Shown here: positions 42,578 through 51,809 of the stretch, one piece after another
Layout: the number at the start of each line of letters is the position of its first letter
Position numbering within the stretch: the stretch's first letter is position 1
Assembly: GCA_016182785.1 (NCBI GenBank)
Contig: JACPFU010000010.1
Location: forward strand, 62,001-126,000
Reading direction: 5' to 3'
Source: Lysobacterales bacterium
GTDB lineage: Bacteria; Pseudomonadota; Gammaproteobacteria; Xanthomonadales; Ahniellaceae
Length of the DNA: 64,000 nucleotides
Position numbers and translations under genes: made by a program
Notes under the pieces: generated by a model
Databases searched by the model: none
Seen by the model: the letters and a program-made list of their open reading frames with translations, nothing else
What the model was told of the DNA's origin: nothing

Positions 42578-45322
42578 ATGGCCTGGTTGCTCGCAGTCAT
42601 CGGATTGATCCTCGGCGTGGCTTGCGCAGAGGCCGGGAAGTGGGCACTGGGTGCGTTCGGCGGCGCCCTGGTCGGCGCGCTCGCCGGGGCCTGGATCGCG
42701 CTGCGCGCCCGCGTCGAGATGCTGGAGTCACGGCTGCAGACGCTGCAGGCGACGCAGCGCGCCGAGGCGATCGCGGCACGTCCGCGCCCGGCGGTCGCCG
42801 AGCCCGCGCCGGCGCCCGGCCCGCTGCCGCCACCGCTGCCGGACAGACCGGTCGCGGAAGCCGCGAACGAGCCCGGTGTCGAGGCTCCGGCCGAAGCAGC
42901 CGCAACCCGCGAAACGGTTGCGGCCAGCAGCGCCGACACTCCCGCGGGCACGCCGGCCGCGCCCTTGCGCCGGCCACCGCCGCTGCCGCAACGCGCGCAG
43001 GACCCGGTCGCAATCAGCGAACCGAACGCCGTCGCGCGCTGGCTGTTCGAGAGCAGCTGGATCGCCAAGATCGGCATCGGACTGGTGCTGATCGGCGTCG
43101 GCGCGCTGCTGCGCTTCGCGGTCAAGGAAGGCTGGCTCGACTTCCCGATCGAGATGCGCCTGGCCGGCATCGCCGCGGCCGCTCTCGCTGCGCTCGCGGT
43201 CGGCTGGCGCCAGCGCGAGGGCAAGCGCATCTTCGCGCTGAACCTGCAGGGCGGCGCCATCGCGGTGCTGATGATGGTGGTGTTCGCGTCCTATCGCCTG
43301 TACCACCTGATCCCGGCCGAGGCGACGTTCGGGCTGCTGGTGATCCTGGTCGCCGGCTGCTCATTGCTCGCGATCCGGCAGAACTCGCTCGGGCTGGCGG
43401 TGTTCGGCGTCATCGGCGGCTTCGCTGCGCCGATCCTGTCCTCCAAAGGCGAAGGCAACCATGTCGCGTTGTTCGGGTTCTATTTGATCCTGAATCTCGG
43501 CATCCTGGCGATGAGCTGGGCGCGCGGCTGGCGCCTGCTGAACACGCTCGGTTTCCTGTTCACCTTCGTGATCGGCACGTTCTGGGGGGTCACTCGCTAT
43601 CGCCCCGAGGACTTCGCCAGCACCGAGCCGTTCCTGATCGCGTTCTTCTTCTTCTATCTCGCGATCCCGCTGCTGCCGACGCTGCGCGGCCTCGATCCGA
43701 CCCGGCGCGACCATGTCGAGGGCTCGCTGGTGTTCGGCACGCCGCTGGTCGGCTTCGCGCTGCAGAGCGCGATGCTGCAGGACAACCGTCCGGCCCTGGC
43801 GCTGACCGCACTGGTGATGGCGCTGATCTACGTCGGGCTCGCGCGCTTCGTCTGGCAGCACGCCCGGCTCGCACGCTGGCGCGCCGCCTACGCCGGGTTG
43901 GCGCTGGTGTTCGTGACCCTGGTGTTCCCGCTCGCCTTCACCAGCGGCACCACCACCGTGCTGTGGGCGATCGAGGGCGCGCTGCTGGTCTGGATCGGGC
44001 TGCATCAGGACGAGCGCCGACTGCGCCTCGCCGGTGTCGGTCTGCAGGCGGTGGCGCTGTTCGCGTTGCTGGATACACCCGCGGCGACCGCCGATGCCGT
44101 CGCGGTGATGAACCCGCGCACCCTCGGCGCGCTCGCCATCGCCGCGGCGGCGCTGTTCAGCGCCTGGCGCTACACCCTCGCGCATGCCAGCCATCCGCTG
44201 ATCGGCGCGCTCGCGGCCTACGGCTTTGGCGCCTGGTATGTCGGTGGCGTGATCGAAGTCGATCGCCTGGTCGGCCATCCGCACGAATCGCACGCGGTGC
44301 TCGCGTTCGTCGCGCTGTCGGCGGCGATCGCGGCCTGGCTGCGTGCGCCAAGCGGCCTGCGCGCGTTCGCCTGGCCGGGCTTCCTGCTGCTTGGCAGCTT
44401 GTGGCTGTTCGTGCCGATGACCGCCGACGACGCCGGCTCGGCGCTGTCGCACAGCGGCGCCTGGATCTGGCCGCTGGCCTTCGCCTGCGCCTTTGCGACC
44501 CTGCACTTGCTGCGCGAACCCTGGCCACGCGGCCTCGGCTGGGTGCATGTGCTGGCCTGGCTGGCGCTGCCGCTGCTCGCTGCATTCGAGGTGTATGCGC
44601 GCAGCGGCCTGTATCCGCAGATCCCCGACGGGCTGCTCGCCGGCCTCGGCGGCGACTGGCGTTTCGTGCTGACCATGCTGCCGTTCTGGCTGGGACTCGC
44701 GGCCCTGCTGTCCGGACTCGGACTCTTCGGCTGGCCGCTGCCGGAGCAGTTCCCGCACTACCGCAGGCGCGCGATCTGGCCGCTGCTGCTGGTCGGCACC
44801 GGCTACCTGGTGATCGGCTGCTTCCTGTCCGGGCACACGCCGCCGATCGACTTCCTGCCGCTGCTGAATCCGCTGGAGCTGAGCCAGATCTTCGTGCTGC
44901 TGCTGCTCGCGCGCTTCGCCACGCACGAACTCGACCGCGGCAGCGACGCCTTCCGCATCCTGCTCGCGCTGCTCGCGTTCGTGGCGCTGTCGGCGGCGGT
45001 GCTGCGCGGCGTGCATCATCTCGGCCACGAGAGCTGGAGCCTGGACCTGCTCGGGCGCCCGAAGGCGCACGCGGCGCTGTCTTGGACCTGGACCCTGCTC
45101 GGCGCCGCGGCGATGGGCTTCGGTGCGCGCGCGATGATCCGCGGCGCCTGGATCGCCGGCGCGGTCCTGCTCGGCGTGGTCGTGCTCAAGCTGCTGCTGA
45201 TCGACATGCATTTCCTCGGCACGCTCTCCGGCATCGCCTCGGTGCTTGGCGTCGGCGTGCTGTTCGTCGCGCTCGGCTACTTCGCGCCGATGCCCTCGCG
45301 CGAAGGGGAGGCGGTACCATGA
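42578..45322 (+). CDS. DUF2339 large polytopic membrane protein
   Basis: A 914-residue protein with an N-terminal membrane segment, a coiled-coil and Ala/Pro-rich linker (about 45-145) and then some twenty or more membrane helices, e.g. FGVIGGFAAPILSSKGEG and LNLGILAMSWARGWRLLNTL. This is the DUF2339 pattern (SSWIAKIGIGLVLIGVGALL). The role is unknown; it has been linked to envelope functions by context only. Its stop overlaps the start of the DUF3999 gene by 4 bp (ATGA), and this DUF2339-DUF3999 pairing is a recurring one. Confidence 0.9.
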   Translation: MAWLLAVIGLILGVACAEAGKWALGAFGGALVGALAGAWIALRARVEMLESRLQTLQATQRAEAIAARPRPAVAEPAPAPGPLPPPLPDRPVAEAANEPGVEAPAEAAATRETVAASSADTPAGTPAAPLRRPPPLPQRAQDPVAISEPNAVARWLFESSWIAKIGIGLVLIGVGALLRFAVKEGWLDFPIEMRLAGIAAAALAALAVGWRQREGKRIFALNLQGGAIAVLMMVVFASYRLYHLIPAEATFGLLVILVAGCSLLAIRQNSLGLAVFGVIGGFAAPILSSKGEGNHVALFGFYLILNLGILAMSWARGWRLLNTLGFLFTFVIGTFWGVTRYRPEDFASTEPFLIAFFFFYLAIPLLPTLRGLDPTRRDHVEGSLVFGTPLVGFALQSAMLQDNRPALALTALVMALIYVGLARFVWQHARLARWRAAYAGLALVFVTLVFPLAFTSGTTTVLWAIEGALLVWIGLHQDERRLRLAGVGLQAVALFALLDTPAATADAVAVMNPRTLGALAIAAAALFSAWRYTLAHASHPLIGALAAYGFGAWYVGGVIEVDRLVGHPHESHAVLAFVALSAAIAAWLRAPSGLRAFAWPGFLLLGSLWLFVPMTADDAGSALSHSGAWIWPLAFACAFATLHLLREPWPRGLGWVHVLAWLALPLLAAFEVYARSGLYPQIPDGLLAGLGGDWRFVLTMLPFWLGLAALLSGLGLFGWPLPEQFPHYRRRAIWPLLLVGTGYLVIGCFLSGHTPPIDFLPLLNPLELSQIFVLLLLARFATHELDRGSDAFRILLALLAFVALSAAVLRGVHHLGHESWSLDLLGRPKAHAALSWTWTLLGAAAMGFGARAMIRGAWIAGAVLLGVVVLKLLLIDMHFLGTLSGIASVLGVGVLFVALGYFAPMPSREGEAVP

Positions 45323-46584
45323 AGCGCGTGCTGCTGTCGCTGGCGCTGGCGACTTCCGCGACGCAGGCCGCGGCGCCCGACGACTTCGCCTGGCAGTGGC
45401 CGCTCGACCTCGGCAGCGGCGACGTGCACGAACTGGTGCTGACGCCGGAGATCTACGACGCGATCACGCGCAGCGACGGCCGCGACCTGGCGCTGTTCAC
45501 CGAGAGCGGCCGCAGCGTCAGTTTCGGACCGCTGCCCGCCGCGCCGGACACGCCCTGGCGCGACGCGCCGTATGCGCTCGAGATCGTCGGCAGCACGCGC
45601 GAGCCGGGTTCGAGCCGCGATGTGCCGGTGGCATTCCCGAGCCCGCAACGGCTGACGCTGGCGCTGCGCTCGCGCGTGCCCGAGGCCGCGAGCATCCGCG
45701 CCCTGCGCGTCGGCTGGCGCCATCGCGCGGCGATGCCCGCGGACGCGCGCTGGCGCGTCGAAGGTCGCCGCCGCAGCGGCGCCGTGCACGCCGAGGTGAT
45801 GGCGCATTCGTACTCGCTGGCCAGCGGGCTCGGTGAAACCCGCCTGAGCCTGTCCGACTTCGACGGCGATGCCCTGCGCCTGAGCGTGACGCCAGTGCCG
45901 CCCGATCTCGAGATCACCAGCGTGCTCGCCGAATACGAGACGCCGCCCGGCCAACAGCGTCAGTACCGACGCGCCGCGCTGGTGCGTGACGACAGCGCCG
46001 CCAACGCCTTCCGCTTCCATCTGCCGCCGGCGCTGCCGGTAAGCGCCGCGCGCATCGACCTCGGCGACGGCGGCGCGCTCGCCACGGTCACGCTGTCGGT
46101 GCGCGAGGGCGAGTGGTGGCGCACGCTGGCCAGCGATACCGCCTTCGACATCGCGGTCGGCGACGCCAGCCTGGTGCGCAATCGCCTCGCCTTCCCGACC
46201 ACGCGCAACCAACGCTGGCGGCTCGGGGTCGAGCCGGACATCGGCGTGCCGATCGTCGATGTCGGCTATCGCCCGGACGTGTTCCTGGTCGCGCACCAGG
46301 GTCCGGCGCGGTTGCTGCTGGTCGCCGGCAGCGCACGCACGCAGCGCCAGGACTTCCCGATCGAACCGCTGATGCGCGAGTTGCGCGCGCAGTTCGGCGC
46401 CAGCTGGACGCCGCCGCGCGCCAGCCTCGGCGCGCGCAGCGAACGCACCGGCAAGGCCGCGCTGAAGCCGCCGCCGCCGGCCCCGCCCTATCGCGCCTGG
46501 GCGCTATGGACGGTGCTGGTCGTCGCTGCGCTCGCGATCGGCTTCCTCGCCCTGCGCCTGCTGCGCGAACCGGCGCGCGACTGA
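45319..46584 (+). CDS. DUF3999 periplasmic/membrane-anchored protein
   Basis: A 421-residue protein with a signal sequence (MKRVLLSLALATSATQAAA), two beta-sandwich-like regions (AWQWPLDLGSGDVHELVLTP; DFPIEPLMRELRAQFGASWT) and a C-terminal membrane helix (WALWTVLVVAALAIGFLALR). It fits DUF3999 and is translationally coupled to the DUF2339 gene. The start is the ATG at 45319; the frame is open for another 2.7 kb upstream, which is only a shadow. Its 3' end overlaps the convergent glycosyltransferase gene by 81 bp. Confidence 0.88.
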   Translation: MKRVLLSLALATSATQAAAPDDFAWQWPLDLGSGDVHELVLTPEIYDAITRSDGRDLALFTESGRSVSFGPLPAAPDTPWRDAPYALEIVGSTREPGSSRDVPVAFPSPQRLTLALRSRVPEAASIRALRVGWRHRAAMPADARWRVEGRRRSGAVHAEVMAHSYSLASGLGETRLSLSDFDGDALRLSVTPVPPDLEITSVLAEYETPPGQQRQYRRAALVRDDSAANAFRFHLPPALPVSAARIDLGDGGALATVTLSVREGEWWRTLASDTAFDIAVGDASLVRNRLAFPTTRNQRWRLGVEPDIGVPIVDVGYRPDVFLVAHQGPARLLLVAGSARTQRQDFPIEPLMRELRAQFGASWTPPRASLGARSERTGKAALKPPPPAPPYRAWALWTVLVVAALAIGFLALRLLREPARD

Positions 46585-47349
46585 GCCATCGTCGCGCGCC
46601 TGCTCGATGCATTCGAGCGCCTTGGCGTCCTTGAGGAACGCGTAGTAGGCCATGCTCACCGACGCGATCCAGCCGGCCCAGCCGTTCAGGAACTGGCGTT
46701 TCAGCAGCCAGTGCTTCAGCAGCACCAGCGGCGGATAGACGAGCATGCGCAGTTTCAGCACCAGCGACGCGGCCCGCCGGCTGCGCCCGCCGCTGAGTCC
46801 ACTGCTGTAGCGATTGATGCGATCGACCTTGCTCGCGATGTCGACCTCGCCCTGGTGCAGCAGCAACGCATCGAGCCGCGCGACCGTGCCGCCGGCGCGG
46901 CGCGGCGCGGCGTGCACCGGATCGTCGCCCATGCGGTGCACGCGCCGGTCGAACAGGCGCAGATGATGATTGTGCTTGCTCCAAGGATGCTGCCAGCGCC
47001 AGAACATGCGCTCGCAGCGCGGCAGGTCGTAGCCGCTCGCGCGCGGCGCCGCGAGTTCGTCGCGCACGCGCCGAACAGCGTCCGCGGCCAGCGCTTCGTC
47101 GGCGTCGAGCAACAGCACCCAGTCATGCGCGGCCTGGTCGATCGCACTCTGCTTCTGCGGCCCGTAGCCCTTGAACGGCTCGACCAGCACGCGCGCGCCA
47201 CGCCGCTTGGCGATCTCGATGCTGCCGTCGCTGCTGCCGGAATCGAGCACCAGCACCTCGTCGGCGAACGCCAGCGAGGCCAGGCAGGCCTCCAGCGTCG
47301 CGGCGTTGTTGAACGTGGTCACCACCGCGGACAGCGGTGTGCGGCTCAT
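46504..47349 (-). CDS. Glycosyltransferase family 2, WaaE/KdtX-like
   Basis: A 281-residue inverting GT2 enzyme opening MSRTPLSAVVTTFNNAATLE. The DxD-type site is LLLDADEALA and the family block GYGPQKQSAIDQAAHDWVLL is typical of WaaE/KdtX LPS-core glucosyltransferases. A hydrophobic C-terminal segment (VYPPLVLLKHWLLKRQFLNG) follows. It is coupled by ATGA to the O-antigen ligase-like gene upstream. The last 27 codons are antisense to the DUF3999 gene. Confidence 0.88.
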   Translation of the reverse strand: MSRTPLSAVVTTFNNAATLEACLASLAFADEVLVLDSGSSDGSIEIAKRRGARVLVEPFKGYGPQKQSAIDQAAHDWVLLLDADEALAADAVRRVRDELAAPRASGYDLPRCERMFWRWQHPWSKHNHHLRLFDRRVHRMGDDPVHAAPRRAGGTVARLDALLLHQGEVDIASKVDRINRYSSGLSGGRSRRAASLVLKLRMLVYPPLVLLKHWLLKRQFLNGWAGWIASVSMAYYAFLKDAKALECIEQARDDGSVARRFAQQAQGEEADRERSDDQHRP

Positions 47350-48578
47350 GGCAGGCGCTCGCGCGCCGGCGGCAATTGCGCGATCCACACCAGCAGCAGC
47401 CAGAAGTACAGGTTCGACCAGAAGCTCGAATAGAACGCGAAGTGCGTGTTCAGCGGGAACAGCATCGCCAGCAACGCGATGCTGTACGCCGCGACGCCGT
47501 GGCGTTGCTCGCGCGCCAGCGCACGCCAGTGTCGCCACAGCACGATCCACAGCGCGAACCAGCAGGCCAGCCCGAAGGCGCCGGTCTCGGAGGCCACTTC
47601 GAGCACCCAGTGATGCGCATGGAACGCACCCTGTTCCGGATTCAACGCCAGCCACTGGTCATCGGCAGCGGCGTGGTCGAGATAGTCGTGACGGAACGCG
47701 CGCACGCCGACGCCGTTGAAGGGATGCGCCAGGCTCATGTCCAGCGCCGTCTGCCAGATCGAGGCGCGATAGGCGAGCGCGGTCTCGAGCCCGCCGCGGG
47801 TGCCGTCGAACGCGGCCAGCGTGCGGTCGACGCGCGCGGCGAAGCGTTCCGAAAGCTGGTAACTGGTGCCGATCGCCGCAGCTGCGGCCACGCCCGCCAA
47901 CAGCAATCCGCCGACGAAGCGCTGCGGCGAAGCGGCGACACGCCACAGCAGCGCCAGCGTCACCACCGCGAAGCTGATCCAGCCGCCGCGCGCTCCGGCC
48001 AGCAGCACGGCCAACGCCGCCAGCGCCCAGATCGCCAGCGCGAACGCGCGTCCGTAGCGGTCCAGCGCAACCAGGACAGTGATCGGCGCGAGTACCGCGA
48101 GCACCGGCCCGAGCTTGAGGTTGTCGTCGCCGAAGATGCCGCTGACGCGGTCGCTCTCCAGCGCGCCGCCGAAGCCGACCCCGAACGCCGACTGCGCCAG
48201 CGCGTCGAGAATCCAGAACAACAGCAGCAGGGCGCTCCACCATGCCAGCTGCCGGCGTGCCGCGGCGAGCACCAGCGCGTCGACGGTGAACACCGCGAAC
48301 GGCAGGTAGCGCAGGTCGGTGGCGACCTCGGTCCAGCTCTTGCGCGGCGCCACGCTGTCGAACGCGGACACCAGTTCCGGCAGCCAGTACGCCGCGAACG
48401 CGAGGAACGCGAGGCGGTACTGCGCACCGCGCAACCGCGCCGGGTCGCGCACGCAGGCCTCGATCGCATAGAGCGCGCCGATCACGATCGGCAGCTCCGC
48501 CGCACGCCCGAACGGCAACAGGAACAGCACCGACCACAGGCACAGCACCGCGGCCAATTGACGGGGACTCAGATGCAT
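47346..48578 (-). CDS. O-antigen ligase-like (Wzy/WaaL superfamily) membrane protein
   Basis: A 410-residue protein with about ten to twelve membrane helices. The Wzy_C region has GARGGWISFAVVTLALLW, the large periplasmic loop (AYRASIWQTALDMSLAHPFN) and the His-containing GAFHAHHWVLEVASETGAFG. These features fit the glycan ligase/polymerase superfamily that transfers O-antigen to lipid A-core. Ligase and polymerase cannot be distinguished by sequence. It lies between two glycosyltransferase genes and overlaps both. Confidence 0.85.
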   Translation of the reverse strand: MHLSPRQLAAVLCLWSVLFLLPFGRAAELPIVIGALYAIEACVRDPARLRGAQYRLAFLAFAAYWLPELVSAFDSVAPRKSWTEVATDLRYLPFAVFTVDALVLAAARRQLAWWSALLLLFWILDALAQSAFGVGFGGALESDRVSGIFGDDNLKLGPVLAVLAPITVLVALDRYGRAFALAIWALAALAVLLAGARGGWISFAVVTLALLWRVAASPQRFVGGLLLAGVAAAAAIGTSYQLSERFAARVDRTLAAFDGTRGGLETALAYRASIWQTALDMSLAHPFNGVGVRAFRHDYLDHAAADDQWLALNPEQGAFHAHHWVLEVASETGAFGLACWFALWIVLWRHWRALAREQRHGVAAYSIALLAMLFPLNTHFAFYSSFWSNLYFWLLLVWIAQLPPARERLP

Positions 48579-49702
48579 CGACGCGGCGCCTCCTGCAGCT
48601 CACGGTACAGCGACAGGGTAGCCTCCTGCATCTGCGCCAAACCATGGCTGGAAAATGGCGGCGGACGCAGGTCCTGCTGCAGCAGCACGCGTGCGCGCTC
48701 GGCCAGCGCCGCCGGATCGCCCGGCGCCACCGCGCCCGGCGCGAACAGTGCCCGCAGTTGCTCGCCGACGCCGCCGATGTCGTAGCCGAGCACCGGCACG
48801 CCCAGATGCAACGCTTCGAGCACGGTGCGCCCGAATGCCTCGGGCTGCGACGACAACTGCAGCACCAGCCGGCACGAGGCCATCACGTCGCGCACGTCGC
48901 GCCGTGGCGGCGTCATCACCACGGCGTCGCCGACACCGAGCCGCTGCGCGAGCCGCTGCAGCTCGTCGACGTAGCGCTCGCGTCCGGGTTCGCTGACGCC
49001 GAGCAGGATCAGGCGCGCATCGCTGTCCTGGTCGCGCAGGTCGGCCACCAGTTCGATCGCGTGCCGGTGTCCCTTGATGCGCGAACCGCGCCCGACCAGG
49101 CACAGCCACGGCGCCGGGGTCGACAACGCCGGATGCTCGGCGACGAACCGCTTGTGCCAGTCGCGGTCCGGGCGATGCCCGTGCGGAAACTCAAGCGGAT
49201 CGACGCCGCGCGCGATCACGCGCAGGCGCGTGGCGTCGCTGCCCGGGTAATGCCGCAGCACGTAATCGCGCACGGTCTGCGAGACGCAGATCACGCGCTC
49301 GCCGCGCAGCATCACCGCAGAGTAGAACCCGACTGAATTGAGCCCGTGCACGGTGGTGACGAAGCGTGGCCGCGTTGCCACGTCCATGCCGCGCCAGGCG
49401 AGGAAGCCGAGCCACGCCGGCAGCCGCGAGCGCGCATGCACGATATCGACGCCGCGCTCGGCGAACAGCCGGCGCAGCTTCGGCACCAGCCACAGGCTGG
49501 CGAGCGACTTGCGCCCGACATCCAGCTCGATGTGCTCGCTGCCCTCGCGCGTCAACGCATCGACCAGTCGTCCGCCCGCGGAAACCACCAGCGAGCGATG
49601 CCCGGCCGCAACCAGCGCACGGGCGATTTCGAGGGTGCCGCGTTCGACGCCACCGGAGTCGAGCGCCGGCAGCAGTTGCACCACGGTCAGGGGGCGCGAC
49701 AC
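48569..49702 (-). CDS. Glycosyltransferase family 4 (GT-B fold)
   Basis: A 377-residue retaining glycosyltransferase. The acceptor-side motif is LLPALDSGGVERGTLEIARAL and the donor site is LSSQPEAFGRTVLEALHLGV (the EX7E region), followed by PVLGYDIGGVGE. The start is uncertain: the GTG at 49702 (VSRPLTVVQLLPAL) matches where such proteins begin, while a GTG at 49744 would overlap the upstream zinc-finger gene by 26 bp. It probably builds the LPS core or O-chain with the adjacent genes. Confidence 0.88.
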   Translation of the reverse strand: MSRPLTVVQLLPALDSGGVERGTLEIARALVAAGHRSLVVSAGGRLVDALTREGSEHIELDVGRKSLASLWLVPKLRRLFAERGVDIVHARSRLPAWLGFLAWRGMDVATRPRFVTTVHGLNSVGFYSAVMLRGERVICVSQTVRDYVLRHYPGSDATRLRVIARGVDPLEFPHGHRPDRDWHKRFVAEHPALSTPAPWLCLVGRGSRIKGHRHAIELVADLRDQDSDARLILLGVSEPGRERYVDELQRLAQRLGVGDAVVMTPPRRDVRDVMASCRLVLQLSSQPEAFGRTVLEALHLGVPVLGYDIGGVGEQLRALFAPGAVAPGDPAALAERARVLLQQDLRPPPFSSHGLAQMQEATLSLYRELQEAPRRCI

Positions 49703-49718
49703 CGGCCGCGGCCGCGCA

Positions 49719-49910
49719 TCAGTCGACGCGCTGATACAGCGCACCGCAATACATGCAGCGCGCTTCCGGCTGGTCTTCGAGCGGCAGGTACACGCGCGGG
49801 TGCGAGTTCCACAGTGGCATGTCCGGCGCCGGGCAGGACACCGGCAGGTCGGCGCGCTTCACCGCGTAGGTGCGTTCGCTGTTGGCGCTTCGGGAGACGT
49901 TCGCGGACAT
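49719..49910 (-). CDS. Zinc-finger (zf-CHCC type) small protein
   Basis: A 63-residue protein with Cys-His-Cys-Cys spacing in LPVSCPAPDMPLWNSHPRVY, then ARCMYCGALYQ, as in the NDUFS6-like zf-CHCC family. Such small proteins are often encoded beside LPS-core genes in proteobacteria, with unknown role. The ATG at 49910 (MSANVSRSANSER) is preferred over a longer open frame. Confidence 0.82.
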   Translation of the reverse strand: MSANVSRSANSERTYAVKRADLPVSCPAPDMPLWNSHPRVYLPLEDQPEARCMYCGALYQRVD

Positions 49911-49982
49911 GGGCGCTTCCTCAAGATCAGGCGCGCATTGTAGGCGGCCCGCGCCGGGTGCGCGAGCCGCCGCGGGCAAGGC

Positions 49983-50387
49983 TCAGCGACCCCAGACCTC
50001 GACGCGCGCCTGGTCGCGCGACAGCTCGGTGTCGCCGATCACGCCGACCGCCTTCAGGCAGCGCTCGCCGCCATTCAAGTCGATCCAGCGCGAATGATGG
50101 CCCTGTCCGATGCGGTCGCGCACGTCCAGGTACTCGACCCCGCCCTTGGCGTAGCGCACCCACAGCTTCTCGATCTCGACCTGGCCACGCTCGACGCGCA
50201 ACTGCACGGCGTTGATGCCGCGGCGGCACTTCTTGAAGCGGATCACGTCGGTGTCGTTCTCGATCTTGGTCAGGCGCGTGCTGCCGAGCAGGCGCTCGGC
50301 ATCGGCGGCCGCCTCGCCAGGAATGGCCAGCGCCGTCGCCGCAACCAGACTGCACAACGCGAGGGAAAGCTTGAGGTTCATCGTCAT
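49983..50387 (-). CDS. Secreted DUF2541-like protein
   Basis: A 134-residue protein with a signal peptide (MNLKLSLALCSLVAATALA, then IPGEAAA) and a single domain (LLGSTRLTKIENDTDVIRFK; GHHSRWIDLNGGERCLKAVG; LSRDQARVEVWG). It resembles the periplasmic DUF2541/YaaI group; function is unknown. The start is at 50387 or the second Met, two codons later. Confidence 0.72.
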   Translation of the reverse strand: MTMNLKLSLALCSLVAATALAIPGEAAADAERLLGSTRLTKIENDTDVIRFKKCRRGINAVQLRVERGQVEIEKLWVRYAKGGVEYLDVRDRIGQGHHSRWIDLNGGERCLKAVGVIGDTELSRDQARVEVWGR

Positions 50388-50396
50388 CTCCGGTGG

Positions 50397-50415
50397 CCGG
50401 CCCGCAGCGGGCCGG
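50397..50415. other. GC-rich palindrome between YceI and DUF2541-like genes
   Basis: CCGGCCCGC-A-GCGGGCCGG, a perfect 9-bp inverted repeat around a single base, lying 9 bp upstream of the DUF2541-like start and 67 bp beyond the yceI-type stop. It could be a terminator-like hairpin or an operator; no T-run is present. Confidence 0.3.
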
Positions 50416-50481
50416 TGCCGAGCCTACAACGCGGTCCGTCCCGGGCCGTTGACGGGTCGCAGGCGCCGCGGCGGGGCCGGT

Positions 50482-51078
50482 TCAGGGCTTCGCGTCCGCC
50501 GCCGGCGCGGCCTGGATGCTCTCGCCATCGATGCGGATCTTCACCACGTCGGCCACCGCGCCGACGATGTAGTTCATGCCGAAGTCGCTGCGCTGGATCG
50601 TCGCCTCGGCGTGGAAGCCGAGCGCCGGTCGCTTCGCGAACGGGTGCGATGCGACCCGCTTCAGCTTCACCTCCAGCGTCACCGGCCGGGTCACCCCGAG
50701 CAGCGTCAGATCGCCGGTCACCGCCAGCGCGTTTTCGCCACGGACCTCGACCTTGCTGCTGCGGAACGCGAGTTTCGAGTGGTTCGCGACGTCGAAGAAG
50801 TCCTTGGTCTTCAGGTGCTCGTTGAGCTTGTCGACGTCCATGTCGATGCTGGCGGCGTCGATGCTGACGCTGACGCTGGACTGGGCGAGGTCATCCGGGT
50901 CGATCGACAGTTCGCCCTCGAAGGCACGGAACTCGCCCTGCATTTCCGACAGTCCCATGTGCTCGACGAAGAACAGGATGCTGGTGTGCGCCTTGTCGAA
51001 CTCGTAGCGGTCGGCGGCAGCGAGCGGTGCGGCGGCGAACAGCGCGGCGAGGGCGAGCGGGGCAAGCGACTTCTTCAT
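50482..51078 (-). CDS. YceI family periplasmic lipid-binding protein
   Basis: A 198-residue protein with a signal peptide (MKKSLAPLALAALFAAAPLA) and the lipocalin-like YceI barrel: YEFDKAHTSILFFVEHMGLS opens it, then DFFDVANHSKLAFRSSKVEV and GDLTLLGVTRPVTLEVKL. Members bind polyprenoid or amide lipids in a central pocket. Substrate and partner are unknown here. It lies 30 bp downstream of the nitroreductase gene and may be cotranscribed with it. Confidence 0.92.
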   Translation of the reverse strand: MKKSLAPLALAALFAAAPLAAADRYEFDKAHTSILFFVEHMGLSEMQGEFRAFEGELSIDPDDLAQSSVSVSIDAASIDMDVDKLNEHLKTKDFFDVANHSKLAFRSSKVEVRGENALAVTGDLTLLGVTRPVTLEVKLKRVASHPFAKRPALGFHAEATIQRSDFGMNYIVGAVADVVKIRIDGESIQAAPAADAKP

Positions 51079-51108
51079 GACTGGGCTCCGATGTGGATGG
51101 GGACGGGA

Positions 51109-51714
51109 TCAGACGATGGAACAGGCGTCGGCGAAGGCGAGTCGCGGACTGCGCGGGTGCAGCGTGTCGCGGCGGCCATAGCCGAGGTTGATCAGGAAGT
51201 TGCTGCGCACCCTGGTTTCAGCGAAGAACGCGTCATCGACCTTGGCCGCGTCGAAGCCGCCCATCGGCCCGCAATCGAGCCCGAGCGAGCGCGCGGCGAT
51301 GATCAGGTAGGCGCCCTGCAGCGAGCTGTTGCGCAACGCGCCCGGATACAGCTGCTCGTCGCTCTGGCCGGCGAACCAGCTGCGCGCATTCGCGTGCGGG
51401 AACAAGTACGGCAGCTTGTCGTAGAACTGCAGGTCAATGGCGAGGATGGCGGTGACCGGCGCACTCATCGTCTTCTCGACGTTGCCGGCGTCGAGCGCGG
51501 GCTTCAGCCGCGCCTTGGCTTCGGGCGAACGCACGAACACGATCCGCGCCGGCGAACAGTTGGCCGCGGTCGGGCCCATGCGCGCCAGGTTCCACACCTG
51601 TTCCAGCAGCGCATCGGGTACCGCGCGTTCCTGCCACGGATTCGGATTGCTGGCGAAGGTACGCGCTTGCAGGAAGATCTGGTCCAGTGCGTCCTGCGAC
51701 AGGGGCTGGTTCAT
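51109..51714 (-). CDS. rutE: RutE-like malonic semialdehyde reductase (nitroreductase fold)
   Basis: A 201-residue flavoprotein of the HadB/RutE nitroreductase subfamily. NLARMGPTAANCSPARIVFV, FPHANARSWFAG, RNSSLQGAYLIIAARSLGLD and GPMGGFDAAKVDDAFF align closely with E. coli RutE. That enzyme reduces malonic semialdehyde to 3-hydroxypropionate in pyrimidine degradation. No other rut genes are nearby, so the physiological substrate may differ. The ATG at 51714 is family-typical. Confidence 0.88.
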   Translation of the reverse strand: MNQPLSQDALDQIFLQARTFASNPNPWQERAVPDALLEQVWNLARMGPTAANCSPARIVFVRSPEAKARLKPALDAGNVEKTMSAPVTAILAIDLQFYDKLPYLFPHANARSWFAGQSDEQLYPGALRNSSLQGAYLIIAARSLGLDCGPMGGFDAAKVDDAFFAETRVRSNFLINLGYGRRDTLHPRSPRLAFADACSIV

Positions 51715-51809
51715 CGGTGGCTCCGTGGAATGGCGTGGACTCACAGGTTCGGGGCTAGCCGCCGTCGAAGCAAGCCGGCCGAACGCAAGCAGGCATTGCA
51801 GGCCTGCAA

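Noticed and set aside
42622..45318. Upstream extension of the DUF3999 frame through the DUF2339 gene
   Set aside because: The extension is Arg/Ala-rich and overlaps a clear membrane protein; the DUF3999 signal peptide begins at 45319.
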